From assembly GCA_022113835.1 (NCBI GenBank), contig JAILWY010000022.1:3472001-3536000 (forward strand): 64,000 nucleotides of DNA, read 5' to 3'. Origin of the DNA: Atopsyche davidsoni (taxonomy: Eukaryota > Arthropoda > Insecta > Trichoptera > Hydrobiosidae). Positions 28,083-41,432 of this stretch are shown in pieces. Numbering within the stretch: the stretch's first letter is position 1; each line of letters starts with the position of its first letter. The notes beneath the pieces are model-generated. The model had not been told where the DNA came from. It did no database searches and saw nothing but the letters and a program-made list of their open reading frames with translations. Position numbers and translations under genes: made by a program.

Positions 28083-31000
28083 CAAGAAACCAAATAACGT
28101 CTAGTACATTTGTCCATACAAGCAGTAAGGCATAGCATGCCCTAAAATACCTTTGAGCTTCAACAGAGCATCAAGAGGCATTTGACGACATTGCGGATCT
28201 GAAGATGACAATGTTTGTTTGTGCTCAGCTATTATGGGCCACCCTACACACCCCCATTATCGGCATATATAATATATTCGAAAGATCATCAGTTCTGCCG
28301 GCATCAGAGCTTCAATTTAATATATCTATAGAATGGAATATTATTAAAATATGTTTTGAAGAAATTTCATTTTCAAATTTCACTTTTACAATATGAAAAG
28401 TAAAGTTACTTTAATTTCCGTACTGTAAAAAAGATTTTTATTGTTACAATTTTGTCAACAAAGTAAGGTAGACTTCTATTCGCAGGATATGTTCTCCCAA
28501 CTAATTCAACTAGTGAAAAATATAAAAGTTTGCAATACATTATTTTATCATACACCATATATGGATTATTTTCTATACTACTAAACAAGATTATTTCTGG
28601 TTTTCGTAGAAACGCCTTTAATTGATTAAAAAAGGTTATTCCATTACTTTTTATCTAAATCTGAGTCATAGAAATAAAATAGGTAAATAATCATGGTTTG
28701 TGCACCCAAGGATCCAATATCTGAAATGAGCATAATCAGCCACATTTTATCTGGTATCACATTACCAAGCAACATGAGAAAAATCAACGGACAGATATTT
28801 CAAATATTTTTTTAATACATATAGAGAACGTCTCATAATGCTTAAGAAATCACCTTTGTATTGTGAGATGCGATAACAAGCAGAACAGAGTCTCCGAACA
28901 AGCGGACAGGGTACCAGCCGCCGGCACAGGAAGATGTGACCCGTCCAGGTCAGGTCGAACTCAATACTATCGACTATCTCGGGTCACGTTCCTTTAAATC
29001 TTTCCGATGTTTTTTTACAACTAGGGAATATTTTTAAGATTACGTTCCACATAGCACCTAATTGGACAAATTAAATGACTGGAAAAATCATTTTTATTCT
29101 AATTAGAATAACAATAAAAAAAAAATTATATAACAACAAAAAAGGATTATTGATTATTGCTAGTTATTTTAGTCCTCTTTATTAGAACCGTAAAACCTAT
29201 TATTGTATATTCAACAGATCCATGCTTTACACCCATACAGGTTGTATATACACACTGGTCAAGTTTTACATGATACGTGGCTACACGATAGCCAAGTTCA
29301 TATCCTGCCTGTGTTTCCAGGGTTTATACCACTTTTTTAAATATATTATTATTTTTAATACCCCGTCCACCCCTGTCTAAGCATTTGCAAAAACCTTCTT
29401 TTAAGGCACTAACAATAATTTAAGCATATTCCACGATTCACATAAAAAAAATTATATAAAAATTCTCACTCAAATCAAATTCTTTCCTCTAGTAAATTAC
29501 AGATATGTTTCTTTCTTTTTCCTCTATTGAATATATTGTTTTCTTTTTATTCTTTATTTTTATGTTGCCAGGGTATATTTTAATATTTGTATACAAAATA
29601 ATGAACCTTCCGTTTTAGTACCAATATATATTAGAACAATGGTTTTTTTCCACTTTGTATCAACACAATTTTATAATATTCAGTCCGGAAATGAAAATAA
29701 AAAATATATAAAATCAAAAGGCTAATAAATTTAATTTCTGAACAGTTTCAAACTTGTATAGTGTCGATTACATCTAACGCTGCTATTATTGCTACCTGCT
29801 CATATTTCCCAGTCAAACAAAATCACACTTTCTTCAATAAGACATTGGCTCATTTTGTTTATAAAGATGTGTCTATTCAATTGACTGTTTGGTTTTTGTT
29901 ATTAAAAAGTAAAAGTAATACTCTATTTAGACCGAGCCTTTTAATGAAGCATACTTATAATGAACCATCAATGCATAATGAGATGCAATAATAAAAATTA
30001 AATGAGCTCAGTCTTGTGTAGTAAAAAATCCAGTCGGAGATCAGTGGAAGCATCGTCGCTTTACATAATACCAAAATACAATGGAGCAAAATATTTAAAT
30101 GAACAAATTTCAATATTCATAGACGATGAGCATTCTTACAAAAGCTAAAGCTTTTCTGTTGCAACTGATTTGTTCACATTTTCTGTTTTAATTTTTAAGT
30201 ATCGCCGGTTCACAGCTCCTCCGTTTAACAGATTATCGGATCTTAGGATTTTACAATACCACTATTTAGTGGCTGTACAAGCCCGGCTTGCCTTACTGAA
30301 ATCATAGCAGTCGGCTAGTGGGCATTGACCATTATTAACGATCGATATCTTCATATAAAACTCCAAATAAGTCATGAAAACAATCTTTAGATTTAGACTT
30401 TCAGTTGTCAAATAGATTTTCTGAAATCCGTGTGTCAAAATCGTCGTTGTATGTTTTGCAAACGAAAATTCAAAATGAAAGGTGCAATCCTTATTTCAAT
30501 ATACCTAATTATCATTTGTGTATATTATTGAATGCGTCGTGTTGGCTGGACGAGATGAATATCCTCTGATAAATCATAAAAACAGATCGTGACTTTCAGT
30601 GAAGAAATATGCCGGCCAAAAAACTTTAAAAAAACACACAGAAACTTCACACCGATGAGCCAGATAGAATTCTTTGAATAACGCACACATTGCCGCTTTT
30701 CCAAGAAGTGGTCAGCGATTTCAAGAGCAAAACAATTCCGTCTAGCCACAATGGCAATCAAAACACAGTATATTCCAAGCAAAATATGTTCGACTCGTAT
30801 ACATCTTTCGATTCTTTAAATACATAACTTTTGTCGTGGATTTTTAGAAATGGGACTGTGTGTGATGGATATTCATTTTGTACAATTTCATTTCAGAGAT
30901 GCTTCTGCAGCATTAGCTGCCGTCTGCTACCCTTCGGTGTGAGTAACAGATTTTTGCTAATGATAATTAACATTATATAATATTAAATGAAATGGACACA

Positions 31001-31455
31001 ATGAATAAATTGATTGGCTTTGATATCACAAATTATTATATCCCATTGAACTTGTGTTACTGCCAATAGAATTAACCATGAAGAGAAATAGAAATAGTTT
31101 CATGAAGACAGGTTCCCGGAACACAGCCTGCTGAAGTGGTCATTAGACCATGAATCATCATCTCTAGCAACGTGGCCAGGGGATACTGTTTATTTATTAA
31201 TCCTCATTTACATCCAGTCTAGACTGGTGCTGAGGAACTCTTCGTTCTTTGTACGAATTTGTAAATATTTTTTTATGGTATTTTGAAGACATACCGGATC
31301 AAGAAAGCTAGAAATAGAATATTTCACAAGCAATAAAAATTGTATAAATAAATCTAGAGGTTTTTATTTTTTTTTAAAATAATCAAATTCTTTAAGCTAC
31401 TAAGATATACATATTTTTAAAAATGAGCAGTAAAATTGCAAGGCACGGTTACCTC

Positions 31456-31695
31456 TTACTTACTGCCCACGACTCGAGATGCTTTAATTTTGAATTGCTG
31501 TTGAAATAAAATACCAGACTCTTCATTTTCCACGTCGTTCGATTTCACAGACTTGCTTCCACCCCAGGACATGATCAATTCTTGGGACATAATCGTGCAG
31601 CATTCAATCGTGGACAGGCAGCAGTGGTTGCAAAAAGTGAAGTTACGGCAGGCGTGAGCGGCAGGCATTTGCATCAGAATGGAGAACAATCGCAT
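31456..31695 (-). CDS. Small cysteine-rich ORF, possible secreted peptide or exon
   Basis: ATG at 31695 opens 79 codons. It begins MRLFSILMQMPAAHA, which could be a short signal peptide cleaved after AHA, followed by CRNFTFCNHCCLSTIECC: six cysteines as C-x5-C-x2-CC-x5-CC. The remainder is polar. Codon use is even and locally less AT-biased. GTAAGT overlaps the last codons (31463-31458), so this could equally be an exon ending GTCGTGGGCA. A TATAATTA-like box lies about 60 nt upstream. No known peptide family recognised; it sits within the presumed Gs-alpha 5' intron, on the same strand. Confidence 0.3.
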   Translation of the reverse strand: MRLFSILMQMPAAHACRNFTFCNHCCLSTIECCTIMSQELIMSWGGSKSVKSNDVENEESGILFQQQFKIKASRVVGSK

Positions 31696-32184
31696 GACGA
31701 GCGACCAATCATCTCGGAATACTAATGTCCGTGCAAAAACACCGCCCGCTAATTATACACAGATGTACTTCTTTGACTGTGCGGCTCCCAGGAACGTCCC
31801 GGGTACCCCAGTGTGTATATTATTTGGATCGCAACATTTGAGAATGTCACATAAATAAAAAAATTGTCCTAAAGATATGAATCATTGACATTAAATTAAT
31901 CACTAAGATCCATAGCATGGATTCAATGACTGACACTAAAAAATCACGAAGGTAGATAAACTTAGTAAAAATATATATTTATTTATTTATTTATTACAAC
32001 TAGTTGCTTTATTGCACATAATTATCTAAATATCAAAAGAAGAGTGATATTTGATTATTAACGGATAAAAATCAGACCTGTGTTGACCATATTCTAAGTA
32101 AAGTTAAAATGTAAAATATCAATATTGAAGCATCTGCGGTTAAAATATCAATAAATAAACCTATGTTGCATGTAACACAATCGA

Positions 32185-32400
32185 TTGGCTTGTTAGCTCA
32201 GTGGTTGGGACAGTCGACTCCTGGTGGAATATTTACCGGATCGTTTGAATATAAAAATGTAGTAGCGATGGGCTGAAGGGCCACGAGGTTGATTGGACGG
32301 GATAGTTGCGGAGCAGGTCGAGCTGACGGCGGCATTGATTGGAGCCAAGCCCATTAGCTTTGCTGGGGAATTATTAATCCAATTAAAGCCAACACAATGA
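32185..32400 (+). repeat. tRNA-derived SINE-like segment
   Basis: TTAGCTCAGTGGTTGGGACA at about 32191 is a near-perfect pol III A box (TAGCTCAGTGG). About 45 nt later GGATCGTTTGAAT is a decayed B box. A GC-rich tail to about 32400 follows. No intact tRNA fold is visible, so a SINE relic is preferred over a tRNA gene. Confidence 0.45.
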
Positions 32401-34951
32401 CATCCGATAATAATCTGGCTTTTTTGCTCTTCTTACCGTGCAATCAATCGGACATTTTATTTTTTGCAGATGGAGAAATGCTCCAGATTACTAACTTTTT
32501 AATTGCACTCAATTTAAAATAAAACTAGATATAATGTAATCAAATCGTATCATTGTACAGTTTATCACGTGTTACATATGCTGAATGCACATCACAGGTA
32601 CTGTGTGTGTGATTTCTACATTTATTCTATTTTCCGACAAAATTTTGCATGTGCGTGTGAATGCGGGTTTCGACTAGCCCAAACTCATTTTGTATGATTT
32701 TTTCAAACAGCCGCTGCGACTTCGGTTTCCGAACCCGCAGGTAGAGCAAACCCACGGCAGATTTATTATGAAACTCCGCAAACCACTTCAATTGTACCGT
32801 GAAATTTTATTGTTTACTTTTTAATGCTTATATTTCAAAGCGTGCACCACTTGTTTTACAAACAAAAAGTAGAAAACGTAGAGCAAAATGCACAACTAGT
32901 GCTATTATTAACAACAGATGTTTACATAACTGATTTTGCTTCGATTTTTTAACTGCACCTCAATATCGATCGCCTCGAATTTTATGAAGGTTATGAATTA
33001 TTCCAGGAATAATAAAAAGATGCCTTTCGACTCAACCCACATTAATTGTTTGGCATTGAACAATGCAGATAAGCTAGTCTGCTAAATATATATTCAAAGA
33101 ACTATTGTAATTATCTACCTTATTACATAAGTAAAATAAATGAATTACAATCAAACCTCGGATTGCGAGCATAGTCCGTTGCGGAAAATTGCTTGTAATA
33201 CGAATCATTTGTATATCGAAGCAAATTTCCACATAAGAAGTTTAAATACTCAGACGATTCATTCCAAAACCCAAAAATATTAAGATACATAATAATTATC
33301 AAGTATGTAATATTTAATTTAATATAGATTAATCGAATTTGTTAATAACCCTCTTTAACGAGGAACCTGTCTAGTGACAATTGCATTTGCCTCTTTTTTA
33401 GGATTTTGTGGAAATTTGACATTGCTTTTCATTGTGTCCTGTTCATGAGTGAGTCAGTGAGCAATCGGGCCACAGTTTTCTCCAAACAGAGTTGAGAGTT
33501 GTCCTGGTGAACCCATTCCAGACATTATTAAGATGGCTCGCATTGCTCTTGCAATCGCTTGTTTATTGAGTTACAATTTATTTTTTAAAAATTCTCATCT
33601 TGCAAAACACTCGCAAAACAAGTTATTCGAAATCCGAGGTATGACTAAACTAATGATTCGTATAATATGTTTTTAATAAATAGAATTTGTATTTTATTTA
33701 TGCATTTTTATGAAAATCTTAAACACCCTATATAGTAAGTAAGTGACTGACAAAATATTGAATTGATAAGAAAAAGCATTGTCCTATGAACACTAAAGTC
33801 CAATAGTTGAAGCGGCACATCAACCGAATTCCCCACATACATAGCACACAGAGTCCAGATATGTCACAAATCATAATTTACCCTTTAATTGGTCACTAAA
33901 GCGACGAAACTGACTTTAATGAGGATTTATGTGGAGATATACAGTGTGTGCATCAAATATAATCATATTCGGATGATTTAATGATTAACGTATTTCATTT
34001 TTGGCTGCCAGTGCCTCGGCTACGTCTAACAGTAGAATGTACATATTTCAGACATGCAATATCAATTAATCAATTGAATGGAATGAGAATCACGTGGTGA
34101 TATTTTGAGTGTCAGGGCCACGGTGGCGAAACGGAGAGCGGTGCAATCTGCACGATGGGGAGAGTTACACCGAGAGGCTGGAAGACCAGAAGGGAGCTGT
34201 GAACATTGATAGGGATGATTTCGCAGTGCAAATAAACTCTACTTGGAGAACCGGCTACGACCAGTTCAGGTAGATGAATAAAAAACGACACCTCGAAAGA
34301 TATTGAAAATTTTAAATTAGTTTTGAGTTTAATGTTGATATGGTGGTTAACTACAAAAAATATAAAATAAATAAATGGATTAGAGATAAAAATAATATAG
34401 TTACAGAATTGTAAATTTATTAAAGAAAGTTTTTTATAAAAAAAATTGTAATAGGTATAAGATATCGTATTGAAAAAAAAAACATTGTTAGAATGGTAGA
34501 TAGCACGCCGGCACTACGACAATTGACTGTAGATTATCTAAATGAGACTCGACAGCTTGAATGATATTTATTTTTAATTTATTCCTGAATATATCAATAC
34601 AAGTAGATTTATTACCCAACCACCAGAATGGGGGGATATCGTTTCTGAAAATTCTATCATGGTTGTACTTGGCTTCATTGCAACTTTGACCTTGGCTATT
34701 TTTGTGGGAAAAACAGAACAATTATTTTAGAAAAATTAGAGAGAGAGATGTATTTTTTTTCCCCTTATAGCCTTGTTATTGTAAGCATGTTAATAGTGGT
34801 ATTAATTGCTGGGTTAAGTCAAGTAAATTATTTCCTTGTTTTCGGTGATCTCTTTTTGAAACATAATTAATCTAAAGAATCTTCCGAGAAAAGTACCAAA
34901 CTAGTAATATTCTAAAAAAAGTATAGATAGGTTCATCAAAAAAATCAAGTA

Positions 34952-34957
<6 letters not shown>

Positions 34958-34988
<31 letters not shown>
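34958..34988. repeat. (TA)n microsatellite
   Basis: Uninterrupted alternating TA of about 30 bases. Confidence 0.9.
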
Positions 34989-34993
<5 letters not shown>

Positions 34994-35547
34994 GAGAAAT
35001 ACATTATAGGAAAGAAAACTTGGGAAAATGGAGGTCGCAAATGTAAATAGCATATATATAACTGCATGTACGGCTACGAGTTCATGGCTCATGGCTACTC
35101 CTCGTGGTTTCCGCAAGTACGATGATAAAATTGGAAACGCTGCGGCAACGAGCTCGGGAAAAAACTTCACAATGGCTGATTGGTATAACATAAATATATT
35201 ACAAAACAATGATTGTTCATGCCGCTTTAATTGCTGCGAATCCCAAGAGTGCCGCTGAATGCAAACCCGATGATACAGATGCTGCCCCATGAAAATTATA
35301 AGACTCGGTCAACATCATAATTAGACATCTAATCCTAGGGATACAAACAATAAACCTTTGGCATCATAAAACAAATCATTAGTAATTGTTCTAACAAATT
35401 ATGAAACGTTTGTTAATCAAGATGTGTGCATATTGAAAATTTCTGTAGAGCATATATAATATTTGAATGAAAAAAAACGGGTGTCCAAGGCAAAATCAAA
35501 GGAAAAAGGGGCATTGGAATAAGAAAACTTACGTGGATGTGGAATTT

Positions 35548-35625
35548 ATGCTAGTGGCTGAAAGTACGGCCTAATTAGTGAGACTAGCCCAGGATAGAAA
35601 TTTTCTAGATGAAATGGTCACCAAC
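35548..35625 (+). repeat. Non-LTR-retrotransposon-like 3' scrap
   Basis: A forward frame reads LVRLAQDRNFLDEMVTNLL then stop. RLAQDR followed by a basic/aromatic stretch is common at the C-terminus of insect RTE/jockey-type reverse transcriptases. A diverged copy lies at about 57070-57136 in the ESCO gene (shared phrases TCTGGTCTAGGATA / ACTAGCCCAGGATA and ATAGTCACCAA / ATGGTCACCAA). Confidence 0.35.
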
Positions 35626-36619
35626 CTTCTATGAGGAGAGGCACCAGAAGAAGTATGAAAAAAACCAAATGTTTGCAATCTATACGATTACATAAGTGCG
35701 CTGCACGGTAAGTGAGTTATCATATAAGAATTTTTATTATATACAGTCCAGAATTATAAACAAATACCTTCATGGATGAACCTAACTATGTTCATAAAAT
35801 TGGCGTCGACGGTAAATACCTTCAATCTTTATGATCGCCCAATGAAAACAAATTAGATCACAGAGTGGAGAACTATCTGTATATTTGAACACTACAGATA
35901 GTAGCACCGGTTCCAGGTAGCAAATTGCATGATTCACGATTTCCATTTAAATTTTAAATCTTTAGCCTACACTACCCTGAATCACCTTTTTTACCCAAAT
36001 ATAAATAGATTAACTGAATGTACATAAATGCAATGCAACAAATACTCGTTTGTTTGTTTGCAATTGTTCTGCCGACTGCAGTCTGAAGATTACGTTACTA
36101 TGTTGACGCTTTAGTTTATTTGCATTGTCAGCTTTTTACATAAGCTGATTTGTGAGTTTATCCGATGTAGAGAATCAAAGTGGGTTATTCTATAATACGA
36201 TTTGCAAGCGACACAGAGAAAGCCCCTCGGTATAATCTATAATTTGATGTGTATGCACTATGTTTACATGCGCTTGCACATTCATACATATTGATCTATA
36301 AATTCTTAACATTTTTGGCTTTCAGTGCTTACGTTCAGTATTAACATATTATTGCTCGATTTTAAATCCCTGTAATTGTGATTTTCAATATATACTCTCC
36401 AGTTAACTTATCTAATAAATAAAAATGCACTATTACATGTACTTAATGCCTCATTTAATATTGTTACTACGCAAAATTAGATACCTGTAGAATTGGTTGA
36501 CATAAATATAAAAACATATTTAAATAACTTCAAATGATTATAAAAAAGCTGTTTGCTTTTATGAATAATAAATATACTCAAGTACATATTCTAATAATAT
36601 AATATCAACAAAGTAAACT

Positions 36620-36690
36620 GTCTCATGTTCCACTGGCTAGCATGCTTGTTTGCCAACCGTAGGGTCCAAGTTTGAATATGGGTGAAGCAA
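36620..36690 (+). repeat. Degenerate tRNA-derived SINE-like segment
   Basis: CACTGGCTAGCATGCTTG, GTTTGCCAACCGTAGGGTCC and AAGTTTGAATATGGG follow the order of tRNA D-arm, anticodon arm and T-arm (B box GGTTCGAATCC decayed). No acceptor stem is intact. Confidence 0.4.
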
Positions 36691-37169
36691 TAGGATTTTT
36701 AATTATTTTAAGATTATTCAATGACTAATTAAAAATAAAATATTGCTGGCCTAAGAACTAACCCTAACAATATTATTATTGAATTTTTCTAATAACTAGA
36801 GTGTGGATGCCTCATCTAAACCTAAGAGCGGACCTATTACCTACGGGCAAACAAAGTCCATTAAGACACACACTTGTTGGTACTCCCATGAATTATCAAG
36901 AATGAGTGAAAGTGCAAACATTGCGCAAGAGGTTTACATGATGAAAAATTTACTGCAGTTAATATCACTGAATGAATTTACAGCACCCGTGGCTCAAATG
37001 TAGGATCACTGACCATTAAATTAGAGGCCACTTTGGATGCGAACAGAATTTAATATCATAAACCTAAACCAAACCACCGACCTTTGAAACATAATAGGTG
37101 ACTCTTTCTCCTGACCACAGCAAGAAGATGACGAGAGTAAGCGAAGAAGAAGAAAGAAGAATATCTCAC

Positions 37170-37330
37170 CAGCAAGTGTTGTCGGGCGAGTCCTGCGCGA
37201 GCGCCGGAGTGTCGGGCTGGCCGCCGGCCGCCCCCGCCCCCCCCTCGCGGGCCACGCTGGCCGTCGCGCTCACGCCCGCATCACGCTCGCTCACCCGGCC
37301 ACTGCCACTGCACCACTATGCACAGATGTG
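37170..37330 (-). other. Candidate 5'UTR exon and promoter region of Gs-alpha
   Basis: A sharply GC/CpG-rich island on the minus strand ends at a GTGAGA donor (37169-37164) after ACAACACTTGCTG. It lies upstream of the Gs-alpha coding exon, whose 5' end is a splice acceptor, and no other nearby gene needs it. Assignment to Gs-alpha is inference. Transcription start would be near or above 37330. Confidence 0.4.
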
Positions 37331-38132
37331 ACGCTAGCTCAATCCCACTTCGAACACACAACGGAAGAAAAATACACGCCTTGTAACTTGGGTTATTTCC
37401 CTTCTTTTTTGAGCTTCAGTTGTTTTATCTTTGCTTTTTTTACTGCACTATTGACTTTCACTTTTTAATACTAAGCTTTTGTTTGTTCCTATAAATTATT
37501 ACACTATTATTTACTTACGTTTATATATTGCTTGAAACTGATGTGAAATTATATAATTTTTATAATAAAATGGTACCTGTAAAAATAATTACAAATCACA
37601 CTTTATTAAATTATTATTGACTCGTCTAATATTTTATACCAAAAATGTGTTATGAAGCTCTACTGTTATAATTTTCCCTGGGATTTAGGTTTTTCTCAAA
37701 ACTTTACATTATGATTACAAGTAAATAAATTACAAGTGTTACAAGTAAATAATTTATCTAATATGTATACGCCTAATACCATTATTGAATAAGCAACCAT
37801 TATAATGTCACTGAATGAAAAATTGCATCCATCAGTACACCTACACTACGTTGCAATTCAAATATAAAAAGCTACTTAAAAAATTAACATGTCAACTGAT
37901 GATTTTCAGATCAATATTCCGATTGAAACCCAATAATTAGTGACATTAATACAAAAATAAAGATTTATGATTGAATACATATGAACTTGCGACATGTCAA
38001 AAAAAATTGGTTTATTGATTTAAGAGACACTGTTTACAGTTGTAATAAATTTAATGGGTACTTCAGCTACAAGTGATCGCAGAATATTCAGAAACTGTGA
38101 AATCGCAGTCGATATAGTTCAATATTAGTACA

Positions 38133-38160
38133 AAATGTCAAATTATATTATTTGACATTG
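38133..38160. repeat. Perfect 10-bp-arm palindrome AATGTCAAAT / ATTTGACATT
   Basis: Two exact 10-bp arms are separated by a short TA-rich spacer. The same TTTGACAT/ATGTCAAA word forms a palindrome in the PLAG/ESCO promoter interval near 52860. Confidence 0.7.
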
Positions 38161-38199
38161 CCCTAGTCATAGGTAGATGACGATCCCTTCCATCAAACT

Positions 38200-39070
38200 T
38201 TAGCTGTGAAAAATAGCGTGCGTATTTACACTCTTAGTTAAAAGGGAGTAAATCAATTGTTAATTGTCATATCGATAGCGAATAAAGCTGATCACTAAAG
38301 ATCGGTAGTGTCGCGTTTAGGCGTGAAAGAAGAATACTCAAAACTACTTGTCAATAATTAACAACAACGTTTCCAAATTCTTGATAGAAAATCATGTTGG
38401 AGCACACATCACGTCGATGCACGTACGAACTGCACGCCAGTTAATAATTTCAATATTTAATACTGTCAGCAGATCAGAAAAAACGTCAAAAACCGATCGC
38501 AAAAAAATGGCAACCGAGAAGAAAATATTTACAGGGAACGCGGAGAGACACGGGGAAGTCGCAATATTTATAAACGCGCGTGTTTAATAATAGCTCGGAT
38601 ATTACTATTCAAGTCCAAGCATGAGTGAAAGCTAGCAAATAATATTTATAAATAGCTTTAGATTATTTTGACACAAATATCTCTGCTCTATCGGGCCTCC
38701 ACTACACTATACACACCCCTACGTTAGGCGATCGCAGTTTTTAGATTTATTGACGCGCGGGACAAAAGCTGTTGCACTTGGGCCGTCAAAGCTCGAGCAC
38801 TGATGCTAATAACTGATGCTTTGCGATAAAAATCGACCATTAAACAGCCGAAAGACAGTAATTCTCGTTCGGCTTCGGTTACACTCACAGCAAAAAATCA
38901 ACATGTCGCCTAATAATGGTGGTGCACTGCCTTCTACACAACTTGCAGATGAGCTCGTTTATGGCAACATTACACTCTCGTTTTATTTATGTATGTATTT
39001 CTGCAATCGGGAAAATTTTCGCATGCAAAAATATTTTTATGTAATAATAAATCTTATGTTTTATAAATAA
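38200..39070 (+). promoter_or_regulatory. CpG-enriched island with a small ATG ORF (38816-39070)
   Basis: The interval 38340-38950 is less AT-rich and CpG-containing, with TATTTATAAACGCGCG at about 38567. An 84-codon ATG frame at 38816 contains a second ATG at 38903 in CAACATG context (MSPNNGGALPSTQLADEL...), then drifts into AT-rich sequence. It could be a first exon or simply promoter DNA. No protein family recognised. Confidence 0.2.
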
Positions 39071-39400
39071 GATAATATAAAATAATGCCTGGTATCATTC
39101 AATTTATTTTTGAAAAATATAATAAATATGTATTATATTATCCTTACAAGAATATTGAAGAAAAAAATAATGATTAAATTATTGCAGTTGTGTGTATTTT
39201 GTAGTAATTTTTTTTTTGTAAATTCTCTAAAATTGTACAACTGTGATATAATGTTTATTATTTGTACAACAAAAAAAAATTCACAGTTGTTTTTATTAAA
39301 ATATTTTTAAAAATATTCATTCAAAACTATTAATTACTATGAATACTTTTCCTTTTTGTTAGTTTAATTATCTTTTGATAGACAAATATTGACAACGGTA

Positions 39401-39440
39401 GCCGACCATAATCGACCATAGCCGACCATAGCCAACGCAA
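39401..39440 (+). repeat. Decamer tandem repeat upstream of KDM8
   Basis: GCCGACCATA, ATCGACCATA, GCCGACCATA and a partial GCCAACGCAA follow one another directly. They lie about 160 bases before the KDM8 start and just ahead of AACTGTCAAAGCGTCAATGTCA, so they fall in the likely promoter. Confidence 0.75.
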
Positions 39441-39596
39441 CTGTCAAAGCGTCAATGTCAATATCATAATAATAATAAAATGTAGGTTATGTTGCAACTA
39501 TTCAAGGTTTTTTTCAATATAAATGATAAACACAATGATGATGACATAATTTAACAATTTTATGCTAATAATAAAAATCAAACTATATCGTAGTAT

Positions 39597-41432
39597 ATGT
39601 ATAAATCATATCAGTTCACATTGAAAATGTTTCAACTTTTGGATAGCCTGAAATCTTTGCAATGTTTCATAGCAGTAGAAAATTCAAATATTGAGTACCC
39701 AATATTATACGTTATTAATTTATGTTCTACTATAATTCAAAATAATGAACATTTTTCCGAAAAAGTATCATTTTTAATCAAAAGTTCCTTGGACAGAATG
39801 CAAGAACGCATAAATATAGGACACTGGAAAGATGTTTCCTTAGATGACAGACAATGTATTACAGTATTAAGTTATTTTAAGGTATTCATTTAGATTTTGT
39901 TGACATTTTTTTAAGTTGGTGTCATTATTATTGAAAATTTTAAAATTAACATTTCCTTGCAGATCATAGCATATTTAGAGCTCAACTCTATCACAGGAGG
40001 TGAAGTTAAAATTGATAAGGCTTTTGAAATGCTGGATTCCGGCCTCATTTTTGGCGCACCTCTCTCTGACCGGAAAGAAGATATTCTCCACCGGTGTGCC
40101 AGTATTATGAACGCTTGGAAACAATCGTAAGCTTTCATGCCTTACTTTTATGATCTACCTATCAATAAATTATCTCATTTGCCTAATTGTTAAGATCACA
40201 ATGATTGGCCCACCAAATTTATGTTAGATTTTTACTTTTAAATTGTTTAAGTAACAATTATAAATTTGGTAATTTTTCACTTCAGAAACCAACAGAAGGT
40301 GATTAAACAAAATAAAAACCCAAACATTATAAATTACAAGAACTCTGAATTAACCATGAACATAAACAATGAAGACTTTGATAATGAATCGTTTGAACCA
40401 TCAAATGTAGAAATTGAAATGTCTTGTGCACCACAATCCGTAGAGACCGATTCGTTTGGTGCTTCACTAAAAATAGAATCGTGTCCTTCACTAGAAAGGT
40501 TCAACACTGAGTACTTTATAAAAACATCTCCTGTTGTTTTGTTAGATTGCATTTCACATTGGCCAGCATTGAAGCTGTGGGGAGATATTGATTATCTCTT
40601 AGAAAAAGCTGGCCATCGGACAGTTCCTATTGAGTTAGGTTCTAAATATACCGATAAAGATTGGACCCAAAAGCTGATGACACTGAGTGATTTTATTAGA
40701 GAACAGATTGTTGATGTGAAGCCGACTGTAGGCTATCTTGCACAGTACCAACTCTTCAATCAGATTCCTGATCTTATGAACGACCTGCGAGAGCCGGACT
40801 ATTGCTGCTTAAAAGAAGACGTTGATGATGACAGTGGCACCGATATAAATGCATGGTTTGGACCTTGTGGGACTGTTTCTCCATTGCACTTTGATCCAAA
40901 ACACAATTTACTAGCACAGGTAAATAAATCTACATTTTTAAATATTATAAAACCCAGTCTGAATGTTTTTTGTCTTTGAGTAAACTGAAAAAAACTGATT
41001 TTAGTATTTATTAAAATATTTTAAATAACACGCTTCGAACATATAAATAAAATTAACAAAATTTGCAAGCTTTTTTCTTTCCGAGCTTAGATAATCAGAG
41101 AGGTAATCTATAAAATAGTCTCCAAGAGAAGAGGTATGACCTATTAAAGGCATGTTTTTTTTATTTGTTTTCAGGTAGTAGGTGAAAAATTAGTAATATT
41201 ATTCTCACCTGAAGATTCACAACACCTTTACTGTCATCCAGAAAATATTCTATGCAACACGGCGCAAGTCGATCCAACCATTCCTGACTATGACGTTTTC
41301 CCCGACTTTAGAAAAGCTACTCCATATTACTGCATCCTCAAGGCTGGACAGATGCTCTACATACCTCCAAAATGGTGGCACTATGTCAAGTCGTTGTCAG
41401 TAAGCTTCTCAGTCAGTTTTTGGTGGAAATAA
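39597..41432 (+). CDS. KDM8: JmjC-domain dioxygenase, KDM8/JMJD5 type (complete, four exons)
   Basis: Exons are 39597-39881, 39963-40126, 40286-40919 and 41175-41432, all GT/AG with matching phases, giving 446 residues (vertebrate KDM8 is about 416). The JmjC core is intact. WFGPCGTVSPLHFDPKHNLL supplies the iron ligands His351 and Asp353. VVGEKLVILFSPED and the PPKWWHYVKSL motif with His430 complete the HxD...H triad, and the protein ends SVSFWWK. These enzymes use Fe(II) and 2-oxoglutarate to hydroxylate arginine residues; histone demethylation is disputed. The N-terminal about 150 residues are helical and divergent. Met11 (39627) is an alternative start; TAG directly precedes the chosen ATG region. 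Confidence 0.93.

Larger units (their letters stand above)
26603..37169 (-). other. Probable 5'UTR intron of Gs-alpha
   Basis: The 5'UTR part of exon 1 ends at 26621 with acceptor GTGTTGCAG. The next plausible upstream exon is at 37170. Inside lie a nested hairpin, a cysteine-rich minus-strand ORF, two tRNA-SINE-like segments and a TA tract (listed separately). GC-richer patches at 27600-27910, 28870-28990 and 34121-34270 have no interpretable gene. Confidence 0.4.
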
